From contig JAQFVV010012507.1 of NCBI GenBank assembly GCA_028023455.1, forward strand, positions 1,435,456 through 1,499,455: a DNA stretch of 64,000 bases, given 5' to 3'. This DNA comes from Epiperipatus broadwayi (lineage: Eukaryota > Onychophora > Udeonychophora > Euonychophora > Peripatidae). This document shows, piece after piece, positions 1-11,276 of the stretch (positions are counted from its first letter, which is position 1; the number at the start of each line of letters is the position of its first letter). The translations under genes and the position numbers were made by a program. The notes under the pieces are model-generated. The model searched no databases, was not told the DNA's origin, and worked only from the letters and a program-made list of their open reading frames with translations.

Positions 1-3000
1 AACTAAGCTAAATTTACTTGACTTAAATTTTAAACAATAATTGAGGCAATTTTACAAATTTTACATTGAAATTGTAAACAAGTTAATGGATTCACCCTGC
101 TGTGAATCCATCTTGTAGAAAAATAATATAGGGTTTGAAATTGGTATTGTAACGGTCAGAAAACATGTGACTTGTAAACATAGTGCAGAATTCGACCACT
201 ATACAGAACAGCAGCACCATCGAGTAGTGAAGCCACCCGTGGTACTGAGTTCGAACATAGTTTATCGTTTCCACAATACAATCCACGAAACAACGCATCT
301 GATGCAACATTAGTAAATATTTCCTTAGACACGGTGGCCAGGGATATGCAAGAGACTCATGATTTTATTCTTGAGTTAGCCAATAATCAAACTAATATTA
401 ATTAAACATTCATATTTGCATAATCGAGGAAATATTATATAGAATGGGTATCGAATAAATGAAACGTAAATGCAGACATATAGTTTAAAATTATTTATTA
501 ACATTTTAATAAAATCATTGACTAATAATATTTTAGGGATTTAAAGCATCAGTAGCGGGATTTACGACATGATTATATTTTAAAGAATACATTTATTTAT
601 TTAGACATTATTTTATATTGAGGACTTCAGTAGCGGTATTTCCGATACTGTAATGTTTAAAAAGGAATTCACTTATCTGAAGGCGTAATCTAGCTACCTA
701 AAATTCTTGAGTAAGTATTTCTAATGCATGCCTTGGGGAATTTACACCTTTGTAATGCAAGAGTCTAAAGTAAGATTTAAGAGTAGCGGCGGACATATAT
801 TTATTTAATTAAAATATTTATTTTATGTCTAAGGGCAAACATTTATTTCAGAGTGAATTATGAAGATAATGCAGAGGCAGAGTGATATATAGAATAATAA
901 AACTAAGTAAAGGAACACATGGTACACTTTAGAAAGGTGATATGGAATGGCAGTATATTGAAACTGCAATGCCGCGAATGGGTTTATAAGAGTGTCGGGC
1001 TGGTCTCTGCCTCGACCCGATGAAGTAAGGTGTCACATAAGCATAACCAAGGACAAGCGGTCCATGTCGCAGTTTTGCCAGCTGGCTGCATGATGTGGTC
1101 AAATCCTATGGGAGCACCCATTATGCCTGCTTGTGTAGGATGACTGGGGTTAATTTCAACCCTGAAGAATCCGAAAATTTCACAGCAGAATGGGTCATCG
1201 CATCTCTAAAACGTAACACATGTATACTGTATAAATGATTATGATGAGATTTCAATAGATTTCTGACTCGACCCTACACTATCAACATTTATTAAAGAAC
1301 ATTGGTGACTCTCAAAGAAATGTAATTTTCTGGAATTATTCATGATGATTTAATAAATACAAAACCTATATAAATTGGGAATTATTATAACTAATACATC
1401 AGCCATTTGCGGAGTTGTAGACCTCTGCATTACCATAAATGAAGCATTGAATGCATGTCGGTTTATATGAAAATTAAATTATTTATGAAAGTAATGTTAA
1501 TGAAATCTGACACGCATTCACTATTTCAAGCGATCATAGATTTAAACTTTGAACATTGAGACAATTATTAGCATGCAATAATTAAATAATAAATATAGAT
1601 AAAATGTAGATTTTAGAAATACGCACCCAAGAAAGATAGAATGAGGTAAGTTAGATCATTAGAGAAATTTACACATTAGGTTAATTATTCAATTTTAGTT
1701 ATACAAATGATAGTTTTTACATTTTATAATTGAGATAAGTATTCTGAAGAAGAGCTATAGCATATTATTAGAGTACTTTAGAGTTTGAACACAGACAGGT
1801 ACCTGTTTTATAAGAAGTTTTCTGATTCCATTAGTTTAGCAGCAAAAAGTTCATGAGTGGCAATTCTTTCTTGTATTTAGACGTTTCATTTTACTTTCAC
1901 AGCAGCAGCAGCTTTCTCATTTATTTCAGGCAGCAGATCTTCATGGTTAATTTATGACAGGCAATGAAAAGTTCAGCATCCGATAGGCCATCTCCTGATG
2001 GAGAATAATCTAGGTGCTTTACTCGGTCATACCTTGGCAGGAACAAATTATTTTTATTATTTTTGGAGACTCTCAGTGATCGAGAGCAAAGCTAAAGTTT
2101 AAGTGAATGTCTCCAGCAAGTCTAAGATGGCCTCTTTTCTTATCTTGATCTCTCACATTTTTGTTAAGATATTTTTAGGTTCTACTTAATCTGCCCTGAG
2201 GATAATCAATGCATTTTGTTGGTTTTTAATTAAAGAAAGCTGCCGTTCTATTGTTTACATTTTACATTTACTAATTATATTTTGGGGAACTTTTCTTTAA
2301 TTAATCTATTATCTATCACTGACCGATGCTTTTAAATTTCAAAGATAAAAAGGGAACATAAGATTATTTTAACTTTTAATTAAATATTACATCAGATTTT
2401 TTTTAGAATTATTATTAAACGAAATTTAAACACAGCAATAAATACGAACTTTATAATGCAAAATAAATGATTAAAATTATACAAAATTATATAACTAAAA
2501 GAAATCTAAATTATACTATTTTATCCTTATTTATTGTGTTTAATTTGAGATCGAAATGTGTGCATGTTTATGCTGAATTCTACATATATTTATACATTTT
2601 TAATATTGCTACACACACAATTCGATACCAAAAAGTTTAAATTTGGGCAGGATAGACCGGTCAGTGAGAGATGACAGAAAAAGGTGAAACTTAAGATTCG
2701 AATACGAATCTTACTGTTTCAGTAAAATAGCCTATATTTTGACACTTAAAATATACAGAGTAAATTTATCTGTGTGGTGCTAATAAAATCCAAGCCCATT
2801 TGGATTTTATAATAAATGAGAAGAAAGGCCATGGATTTGCCATTTCTTCTTATGGGGAACGGTCATCTGCAATCCTATCCTACATGTTGCCATAATATGT
2901 GATCATCACCAGATGGAGAGTTCCAGCCATGACCAGATATTGAGAGAAGATATCACCAAGCAGCCTATCCTAAGAAGAGTGCCATAATGGCTACCTCCAA

Positions 3001-3660
3001 GTGTCTGATGTCCAAGATACTGAAGAAGATTGGTAATATTTCTTCATAAACCACAGAGCTTTTAAATTAATCTTCAAACTGTAAGTTAAATCTTAAGCTA
3101 GCTACTGTAAATCTATAAACATTCATTCTCAATTATTAATTCTTTTAAATTAAATCACTTCTAAAATTAAAACTGTAATACTTGCCCAAATCCTAATTAA
3201 TGTAATTCATCTCTTAACTTGTAATAACTGTATTCACTTATTATTTACTCTTTGTAAAACTGTAGTCATGTCTATCATTATTGTTTTGCTTATTTAATTT
3301 CCATTTAGTTAATATACATGTTATGATATGCCAACACTTTGAGGCAGCAAATAATTATTTTAGTAAACTCTTAATGGGAGTTCATTATTAAGCTCTCTAT
3401 TGTAATTTAACAATGCTGCTTAGCATAAATAAATTGCTGCTTCAAAATCTTATTCTAATAGACATCAACCAATTGCTACACACTCATTATCATTATGTTA
3501 TTGATATTGTAGTGTATTATGGTTTGCATAACAAGTTATGAAACATATATTTTTATCTATTAGTTAGAAGTAAGATGGTAGCTAAGGATGATATTAAAAG
3601 TATATTTTTGAGTGTTAAGGCTGTTAAATTTACTTTCTCTTCCTTAATTTATATATATAT
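1..3660. other. AT-rich intergenic DNA, no gene seen
   Basis: No convincing coding region on either strand; the short open frames are of chance size for such AT-rich DNA. A patch at about 960-1210 is richer in G+C and CpG than its surroundings and might be the scrap of an old element, but no terminal repeats were found. Small hairpins lie close together at about 2690-2860, for example AAGATTCG/CGAATCTT and AAATCCAA/TTGGATTT. A short TA run ends the stretch. Confidence 0.6.
549..680. repeat. Diverged direct duplication, period about 78 bp
   Basis: The segment beginning TCAGTAGCGGGATTTACGAC at 549 recurs, diverged, at 627 as TCAGTAGCGGTATTTCCGA, each followed by a similar AT-rich tail. Function unknown; probably an old local duplication. 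Confidence 0.5.
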
Positions 3661-3661
3661 A

Positions 3662-4010
3662 TTGTAACCGGACCGCCATACAACCCTTTTATTACATCAG
3701 TTGTAACGATTTTCTGATGAGCATGCTGTAGGAAGGAACTATCAATTGACATTCCTAATGCAGATGTTAATGCCTCCTACAACAATATTTCCTGCTCATC
3801 AGAGGATGTAGTACCATAAAGACTGGGAACATCTAAACATTTATATGTTTGGTTTTCCAAACAGCGCCATTAGAGTTCCATCTTACTACAACCTGACTGG
3901 CCTGGGTCTAGTTATGTCAGACGTAGCTCAGAAGGCATGAGATTCTCATGAACCAGTGCTATAACTTATGAGTGATGCAATAAAACAAAACAAAACTGGA
4001 CAATTGGATA
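3662..4010. other. GC-richer block after a TA run, with inverted repeat
   Basis: The block starts TGTAACCGG directly after (TA)n. It holds an imperfect inverted repeat: CTGATGAGCA at 3714-3723 faces TGCTCATCAG at 3793-3802, with partly pairing flanks (CTGTAGGAAGG/CCTCCTAC). A TGTAAC start beside a TA target is typical of several element types, but no partner end was found. A tRNA box-A-like string (TAGCTCAGAAGG, about 3924) lacks a box B. Unassigned element scrap. Confidence 0.35.
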
Positions 4011-4079
4011 ACCAATTTAATTTTTAGTAACAAAAAAAAATTTATTAAATAACAATTAGTTTGCAATTTCTAATAAAGT

Positions 4080-4290
4080 TCATTTACAAATTCATTTATG
4101 AGAAGAAGTTTGGAAACATTCTAATTCAACAATAGTTCATTTTGAATCCATTTATGAGAAGAAGCTTGGGAATATTCTAATTCAATAATAATTCATTTTT
4201 GTATTCCTTTATGAGAAGGAGCTTGGAAATATTCCACATCAACAATAGTTTATTTTTGTATTCCTTTATGAGAAGAAGTTTGGTAGCAGT
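4080..4290. repeat. Tandem repeat, 57-bp unit, about 4 copies
   Basis: TTTATGAGAAGAAG-type cores begin near 4095, 4151, 4208 and 4265, spaced 56-57 bp, with moderately diverged intervening AT-rich sequence. Confidence 0.8.
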
Positions 4291-4625
4291 TAAGTATTTA
4301 TGATTTATATAACATTTCGTTATTTTATGAATCATCACTGATTGGTAAATATTTGAACTCAACAATTCTTGGTTTGTAGAGCATTTATCATTTGATAATT
4401 GAGGCATTTATAATTCAGCCAAATATAGAGGTATATTCATATACATAAATTCTGTTTGGCTTGTGGAGCATTTATAATTTAGTCAAATATGAAGCTATAT
4501 TCTTACACATAAATTCTGTTACATTATAAGAAGCTTAGAAGCAGTCAAATATTTATGATTTATACAGTATTTCATCATTTTATGAATTATTACCGATTGG
4601 TAGACATTTAAATTCAACAATTCTT
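4271..4625. repeat. Larger direct duplication, period about 255 bp
   Basis: The stretch from 4271 (AGAAG..TAGCAGT..AAGTATTTATGATTTAT) recurs, diverged, from about 4526. It bridges the 57-bp and 87-bp arrays and shows stepwise growth of the tandem region. Confidence 0.65.
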
Positions 4626-5010
4626 GGTTTGTGGAGCATTCATCATTTAGTAATTAAAGCATTTATAATTTAGTCAAATATAAAGGTATATTCATCTACA
4701 TAAATTCTGTTTGGCTTGTGGAGCACTTATCATTTAGTAATCAAAGCATTTATAATTTAGTCAAATATAAAGGTATATTCATCTACATAAATTCTGTTTG
4801 GCTTGTGGAGCACTTATCATTTAGTAATCAAAGCATTTATAATTTAGTCAAATATAAAGGTATATTCATCTACATAAATTCTGTTTGGCTTGTGGAGCAC
4901 TTATCATTTAGTAATCAAAGCATTTATAATTTAGTCAAATATAAAGGTATATTCATCTACATAAATTCTGTTTGGCTTGTGGAGCACTTATCATTTAGTA
5001 ATTAAAGCAT
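4371..5010. repeat. Tandem repeat, 87-bp unit, near-identical copies
   Basis: Units start GG(C/T)TTGTGGAGCA at 4626, 4713, 4800, 4887 and 4974, exactly 87 bp apart; the copies from 4713 on are almost identical. A diverged, rearranged copy lies from 4371. As 87 is a multiple of three, one frame stays open over about 95 codons (4718-5005) with a 29-residue repeat. The frame starts and stops inside the array and has no gene context, so it is treated as non-coding. Confidence 0.9.
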
Positions 5011-5044
5011 TTCTAATCCATATAGTAAATACATTCAAATATTT

Positions 5045-5310
5045 TTATAAATAAATTTGCGTATAACTATTTCATAACTTCATTTTATAATGTATGATAA
5101 ACATGTTTTAATATTTTACAAAACAAATTCTATGTAATTATTTCATAATTTCACCTTATAACGTATAATGAAGGTGTCTTAATATTTTATTAAACAAAAC
5201 GTATGCAACCGTTTCATAAATTCACTTCATAACATATGATAAATATGTTTTAATATTTTATAAAAATAATTTTTATGTAGATATTTCATGATGTCAATTT
5301 ATAATTTATG
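5045..5310. repeat. Tandem repeat, about 71-bp unit, about 4 diverged copies
   Basis: Cores of the form TATTTCATAA...ATAATGTATGATAAACATG...TTTTAATATTTTA recur four times at about 71-bp spacing. It adjoins the 87-bp array but the unit is unrelated in sequence. Confidence 0.7.
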
Positions 5311-6080
5311 GTAAAGATGTCTAAACATTCCTATAACATAATTACCTTCCAGTTTTACAGTCCATTTTACTCTAAAGAAGGCAGGTTATTTCATCCATGG
5401 AAAGTCATGGCACAGCGTGGAGAGATTGAAGCCGCTAAATTACCCCATTATTATCATAATTCCTCTAGCAAAGGTTTCTTTTTCCATTTTTACGTCTTGC
5501 TGAAGCTATATTTTAATATGTCAAAAGAATTAAGTAATTCACTTTTTTTTTTAAAAAAAAAATTAATATGTTCTGCCTCTCTGTGTAAAACGAGAGAGAG
5601 AAAAAAAAAAGTTCTTTTCTTCCCACGACGTGTCTAATTTTTATACTGCCTCAGTTTAACTCAAGTATCTTTTTTCTTTCTTTTTAATGATTGGATAATT
5701 AATTTATCTTTTTTTTATTGAGACAGATAAAAAATAAAATAAAATAAGACGATATAACATTTTATTCAAATCCATCAATATTAAAAATCAAAAATATGAT
5801 TTTATTTTCCATTTTTAACGAATCACAACTTTATTGCGTTTCCAATTAGACTGAATCACGCTAGACATTTTTGAATGGGGGGGGATCTTATGAATATTTA
5901 TATGAGGAACAGCTTATCTGTTTCAATATATATATATATAGATTCAGTGTATTAACTAGATTAATGATTTAATTACCCCCTTTTATTTAGCATGATTACT
6001 ATATGCTAACCTAAGAACTGGATTGAATTAGTTGTAGAGATAGAAACTATGTTTAGTGCATTAGTTAATTATTTCTTTAT
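5311..6080. other. AT-rich intergenic, no gene seen
   Basis: Contains homopolymer A/T runs, a run of nine G at about 5877-5885 and a short TA run near 5926. An open frame at 5308-5637 codes a low-complexity product with Lys/Phe runs from homopolymers and no recognisable domain. Confidence 0.6.
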
Positions 6081-6672
6081 GCACCTGGGTCTTTTTTTAT
6101 GCAGTAGATAGGTTCCACAGAAAATGTGCATTAAAAAAATTGCACAAAAATAGACTTAACTTACCTTGAAAAATGTAGGATACATCCTGTAATTTTCAAA
6201 CATCACATAAAATTAAAGCAATGAGGTAAAATTACTTTAAAATTTACATAAAAAAAAAGTAAGCAAATAAAGTATGACTAATAAAAAATTTCAAATATTT
6301 GAAAAAAATTAATACAAGACAAACTTTTTTTACTTCTTTTATTAACTATTTCATTTTATTCAAAACAATATGTTTTTATGTGTAATTTATTTTACATTTT
6401 ATGCATACATATTTTAATCATTATCACTATTTGACAATATGCAGATTCATTTGTGAACTTGTAAGAAATCAGATTCATCATAAGAAAAAGTACAATTAAT
6501 ACCAACTTCAGTCTCGTATTGTGTTAATGGTTTTCTATCGACAATGTAATCAGTAATTAAACTTTGAGGTGATGATTTTACTAATTGTTTATGAAGCTCG
6601 CGATGTCCAGACTGCTATGTCTAGCTGTTAGAGAATGCACTTCCATGAGTGCAACTATATATATATATAAAA

Positions 6673-7533
6673 CAATAAGTTAAAAACTTGCTAATGCTTG
6701 TTTTTATGTCAACAGATCATGATTTCAAGCTATTTGCTATCGTCAGTGAAAGACAGGAATTTTAGAAACTAGATCTAAACACAAACTCTGAGAATTTATG
6801 AAACAGTTTCTATTCAGCTTGCAAGAGTGAATCTTTTAGACACGTAATGTCTTCAAACTCAGCATAGCAAGCCAGATAGCTACATGGGTCTGATCTCAGT
6901 TCAGCATCACCACATAGTAGAAGCCTCTGCAATATATATAATTGCTAGAAAGACCTCAAAGGTACATTTATGAAAAAACAAAAAACAAGTTAAAAACTAG
7001 CTAACGCTTGTATTTATGTCAACAGATGGCATTCTACCAAAAACACCATCAAGCGTTTGTTTACATAAACGTCAGAGCATGCATTCACTATCTCTAACTT
7101 TAATTCCACTTTCAGATCATGATTTCAAGCTATTTGTTATCGTCAGTGAAAGACACGAATTTTAGAAACTAGATCTAAACACAAACTCTGAGCATTTATG
7201 AAACAGTTTCTATTCAGCTTGCAAGCATGAATCTTTTAGACACATAATGTCTTCAAACTCAGCATAGCAAGCCAGATAGCTACATGGGTCTGATCTCAGT
7301 TCAGCATCACCACATAGAAGCCTCTGCAATATATATCATTGCTAGAAAGACCTCAAAGGTGCATTTATGAAAAAACAAAAAACAAATTAAAAACTTGCTA
7401 ATGCTTGTATTTATGTCAACAGATGGCATTCTACCAAAAACACCATCAAGTGTTTGTTTACATAAATATCAGAGCATGCATTCACTATCTCTAACTTTAA
7501 TTCCACTTTCAGATCATGATTTCAAGCTATTTG

Positions 7534-7534
<1 letters not shown>
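6673..7534. repeat. Tandem repeat, 397-bp unit, three copies (one with a 90-bp gap)
   Basis: Copies start near 6673, 6984 and 7381 (AACAA..TTAAAAACTTGCTAATGCTTG). Copies 2 and 3 lie 397 bp apart; copy 3 is cut off by (TA)n. Copy 1 lacks about 90 bp found in copy 2 between CAG at 7023-7025 and CAG at 7113-7115, with CAGAT microhomology at the join. Part of the unit (GTCTTCAAACTCAGC...GGGTCTGA) is shared with repeats at 48.1-48.5 kb and 59.9-60.2 kb. Confidence 0.85.

Positions 7535-7604
<70 letters not shown>
7535..7604. repeat. (TA)n microsatellite
   Basis: About 35 uninterrupted TA units truncate the third copy of the 397-bp repeat. Confidence 0.95.
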
Positions 7605-7610
<6 letters not shown>

Positions 7611-7652
7611 CCTTCCACAAATGTGTTAATAATGACTAATGGTTAAATTTTC

Positions 7653-7825
7653 TTTTATACACATATATATATGGAGAAACTTTTAGACAGAAAAAGTTAC
7701 AAATAAAAATATTTAAAAACTTTTCAAGATACATTCTTTTTAAGTAGAAATTAAAATTTCTTAAATATTTTTATTTGTAACTTTTTTCTGTCTAAAAGTT
7801 TCTCCATGTATATATGTGTATAAAA
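7653..7825. mobile_element. Fold-back MITE
   Basis: Two arms of about 65-70 bp are near-perfect inverted copies: TTTTATACACATATATATAT, then GGAGAAACTTTTAGACAG on the left, and CTGTCTAAAAGTTTCTCC, then TATATGTGTATAAAA on the right, with a spacer of about 45 bp. There is no coding capacity. Superfamily cannot be set; a clear target duplication was not seen. Confidence 0.75.
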
Positions 7826-8228
7826 AATATTAATACACACAGACATACACCTATTTGTGTCTCATTGAAATTTAAGAGCTCATTCATAATTTATGTCATT
7901 AACAAAAAAATGATTTTTCAATTGATTAGAAAGTTGATGACTTTCTCAAATCACTTTTGCTGTGAAATGAACAGGTTCCACTTCTGTTTTATTATCTTTT
8001 TCTAAATCTTCTACAGTATATAAATTTATTGCCAAACCTTTTTCCAATAGGCATTTAAAGTATGTAAAATTTAATATGTGTATATAAAATGGGGAAATCC
8101 CAATTTTAAGTGAAATATGAACTTCTTTATCACATAAAAAAAACACATAAAAAGATATTAAAAAGAAACATGAATTGCATAACTTCAAAAATCCATTAAA
8201 AAAATTCCCACCAAAAGAGACCCAGGTG

Positions 8229-9504
8229 TATACATGTTTGTATTACTATGCATTGTGAATGTGTTCTTACTAAGCACCATTGGTGTACTAACATCTTGCT
8301 AAGTCTTGAAAGGCTAGCAGTGGAAGTTGCTTTCATCCATCTCCATTTCAGTTAGAGTGCCAAACATGTTACTGAGTTTAAGACTAGGACACTTGAGTGG
8401 CTGATCCAAGTTCACTGAATTAAAATGTTATTATTTATTATTGTAGAAAGCAATTATTCATTCACACTGCAACCTAACTTTAGTATTTTATTAGTGTCAT
8501 AGTCTATAGTTGCAACCCTAAAGGTAACCAGTTCTCCTCCTTATTATTAATACTTCAGCATTAGTCTGAACCTATAATCTAGGTTACCATAATGAATATG
8601 TATGTTGAACTTATTTAATTGCTTCTTTATAATATATTTAGAATAATCAGCTTAATGCTATATACAATAATCATCCTGTTTAATGTTTTAGTTTATAACA
8701 TTGGCAAACCAAAGAATAATTTGGCATATCAAATTATAATAGACATGAGTTATTAACCACAAGCACTTATTTAATTTTAGTTAAATTTCTCAAGATGAGA
8801 TCACTGTATTAAATTTATCTAATCATTTCTGTAATGCCTGCGTGCATTAATTATACATGTACCCTTACCTAAGTAATTGCTATTCTTTTGTTTTATTGAA
8901 TTAATTAATCATTTGTTTTAATAAACCTATTTAAAATTATCAGTTGTTTCCCATCTTTTACTTGCACTCCAACTCCAAATCAACCAAATTCCTTATTATT
9001 AATATGTATAATATGCATTCATTTAGTTAAGTCTTAGCATGTTATCTATTTAGCTGTTAATTACATATAAGTTGTTAATTTTCCCTGAGTCTCATGTTTT
9101 TCCCTTTGCTTAGTCAGCTTGCTGAAGAAACTGAGACCAAGTGAAACTTCATAAATGTCATTCATATGGTATTAGATCACAGAGTTCTAGTAAAGGAGTT
9201 GAAGCTTGGTCAGATTCGAGGTCTCACAACCTCATCTTTATCAGCCTTTGTATATTTTGCCTGTACTCTGGATTTTGTTACATAAATGTGCGAATATGAC
9301 TGTAACAATATTATATTGAGGATCATGTATTTTTTTCATGTGTATGTGGTCATGAATATCAGTTGCTTGAAATAGAGTGGAAGATAGACTGAAAATTTCT
9401 AAGTTCAAATCTCTCTAATTATATATATATAGGAAATATTCGTTATAAGATAATTATATACATACTGAAATGATTATAAAGAAGAAACAAACCTTTAGTC
9501 ATAT
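8229..9504. other. Intergenic, no gene seen
   Basis: Ordinary AT-rich DNA with a slightly more complex patch at about 8250-8420 and 9120-9300. No repeat boundaries or frames worth calling. Confidence 0.6.
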
Positions 9505-9782
9505 GCTTTACAAATTTGCATTACTCTCATTCATTGTTTAATAATAAACGTGCATTTAAAATGTAGGGCAAAATAAGTGTTTACTCTTTGGAGACAAATT
9601 AAGCCAAGCATGGTAAGCAAATTATATGTATAGATATGTGTGTGCTTTACAAATTTACATTACTCTCATTCATTGTTTAATAATAAACGTGCATTTAAAA
9701 TATAGGGCAAAATAAGTGTTTACTCTTTGGAGACAAATTAAGCCAAGCATGGTAAGCAAATTATATGTATAGATATGTGTGT
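9505..9782. repeat. Recent 139-bp tandem duplication
   Basis: The unit GCTTTACAAATTTGCATT... at 9505 recurs at 9644 with only a few substitutions (for example GCATT to ACATT, AATGTAGG to AATATAGG) and ends with the same TATAGATATGTGTGT. Exactly two copies. Confidence 0.92.
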
Positions 9783-11227
9783 ACATGCGTATGTATAATA
9801 TATATTTTAACGATTATCAAATATTTTATTAGTTCACTTTTAATATTGTTTAGAGCAATTTAAATTACTGATAAAGGTAATAATAATGTTATTTAATATT
9901 TTTATTTCATAAAGCACTGAGTAAAAATTAATTAAAATGCACAATGTTATTATTTTCAAAAATAAATAACTTAGAAAACTGTGCATAGAAATTGAATAGT
10001 CTGTATGATTTAAAAATTGAAAAAATGATTGTATGCAATTAGAAAATAAAAGTAAAATAATTATAACTAAAATATTTAAAGTAAATTTTACTTCAATGGC
10101 AAGCTAAAATATCAGGATCCCTGCTTAGATCTGGAAGCAAATCTTATTTGAATGTCTCCAACATGAATTAAATTTAAATGCCAGAAATTTTCTCTCTTTA
10201 TAGAAATTTAATGGATGAGCTAATGAATTTATAGGCAAAGCAATTGGCAGTGATAAATATTTGAAATGTAGTTCAAATATTTCCATAAGGATTTAAAAGA
10301 ATTCACTATCAACACCTAGAAAATGTTAGAGCTCTAAAGTAAATAATCCAGTAATATTTTTATTAATAACTGCAACATTATTTAAATTAGTATTAAACTT
10401 TCTGTTAAGTCATCTCTATTGTGCTTATGTTTTGATAATTTAATCTGTATAAACTTTAATATAAAGTGACTTAAACTTCAGAGCTTTTTAGGTGTAGAAA
10501 TATAGCACCTGAGTTATTTATTAAGATTTATATATTTTAAAGTGATTTATAAGTAATACATATATATTATAGTTATTATTATAATTTAAATATATTAGAT
10601 TTACATATAGTTTAAATATTGTTTTGATAATAATATAAATTTTTTATTGTGGGTTTATTTATTACTATTAATTAGAGGAGTATATTCTTTACTCTTCAAA
10701 CAAATAAATTATTAGAGTTTAAAGACACATATTTTACTACATATTATAGATTTGAATTTGTATAGATGAACTTAAAAGTATTGTTAGACAATGTGAATAA
10801 TTTGAATGATTATTCAAATGTTATTTTATATATGTTAAATATTTGTAATAACTTGTCATAATCTTTTTACAAGTAATAATATAACTTAATTAATTTGAGT
10901 TCTTAGATTTACTTATTATTTATTTATGAGATGTGGGTTGTGCATGTATGTAATAATTTTATGAATTTAATATTATTAAAAGGCATGTTGATATTACATT
11001 ATTCCAAATTTGAAGTTATATTACATGTATATTGTTCTATCTTGAATGCATATAGAATACAGATATGAAATTCCTTTGTATTTGTACTATTATTATGATA
11101 TGCATGCCTGCAGATGCATTTTTATTTATATATATTTTAATATGCTTTACATAGCAGTGGAAATCCTAGTATGTGATGATTACTTCACTGCTTCTTAATG
11201 CATATTTGTATAAGAATGTTTATGGCC

Positions 11228-11230
<3 letters not shown>
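9783..11230. other. Very AT-rich intergenic, no gene seen
   Basis: No frames of note, no terminal repeats; scattered short TA and ATT runs. Confidence 0.6.

Positions 11231-11273
<43 letters not shown>
11231..11273. repeat. (TA)n microsatellite
   Basis: About 21 TA units directly before a compositionally different block that starts TGCAACCC. Confidence 0.9.

Positions 11274-11276
<3 letters not shown>

Larger units (their letters stand above)
6082..8228. mobile_element. Tigger/pogo-like non-autonomous DNA transposon, copy 1 (with insertions)
   Basis: The left end reads CACCTGGGTCT...TTTTATGC, the right end AGAGACCCAGGTG followed by TA; these are inverted copies. Internal sequence at 6090-6600 and about 8040-8228 matches the second copy at 36350-37554 in order and orientation. 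The inner termini, with 'GGTTCC..AGAAAA' and interrupted GCA/CGC-type motifs, resemble Tigger/pogo elements, which duplicate TA. The centre is enlarged by a 397-bp tandem repeat, a (TA)n tract and a fold-back element. No transposase frame is present. The superfamily call is an inference from the termini. Confidence 0.7.

Noticed and set aside
92-310. 72-codon minus-strand frame at the left edge
   Set aside because: No domain, no context; chance frame.
3714-3802. CTGATGAG strings as a hammerhead ribozyme
   Set aside because: The two strings are the arms of one inverted repeat; no proper stem II followed by GAAA and stem III was found on either strand.
3905-3960. tRNA gene or SINE head (TAGCTCAGAAGG, hairpin ATGAGATTCTCAT)
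   Set aside because: No box B and no cloverleaf closing; not enough for a call.
4718-5005. 95-codon frame with a 29-residue repeat
   Set aside because: The 87-bp unit is divisible by three, so openness is automatic; no promoter, domain or context.
4080-5310. CRISPR-like array
   Set aside because: Adjacent tandem units without unique spacers, in a eukaryotic repeat context.
5308-5637. 109-codon frame
   Set aside because: Starts in a tandem repeat and runs through homopolymers; no domain.
7395-7646. Frame with an Ile-Tyr run
   Set aside because: Translation of (TA)n and the 397-bp repeat.
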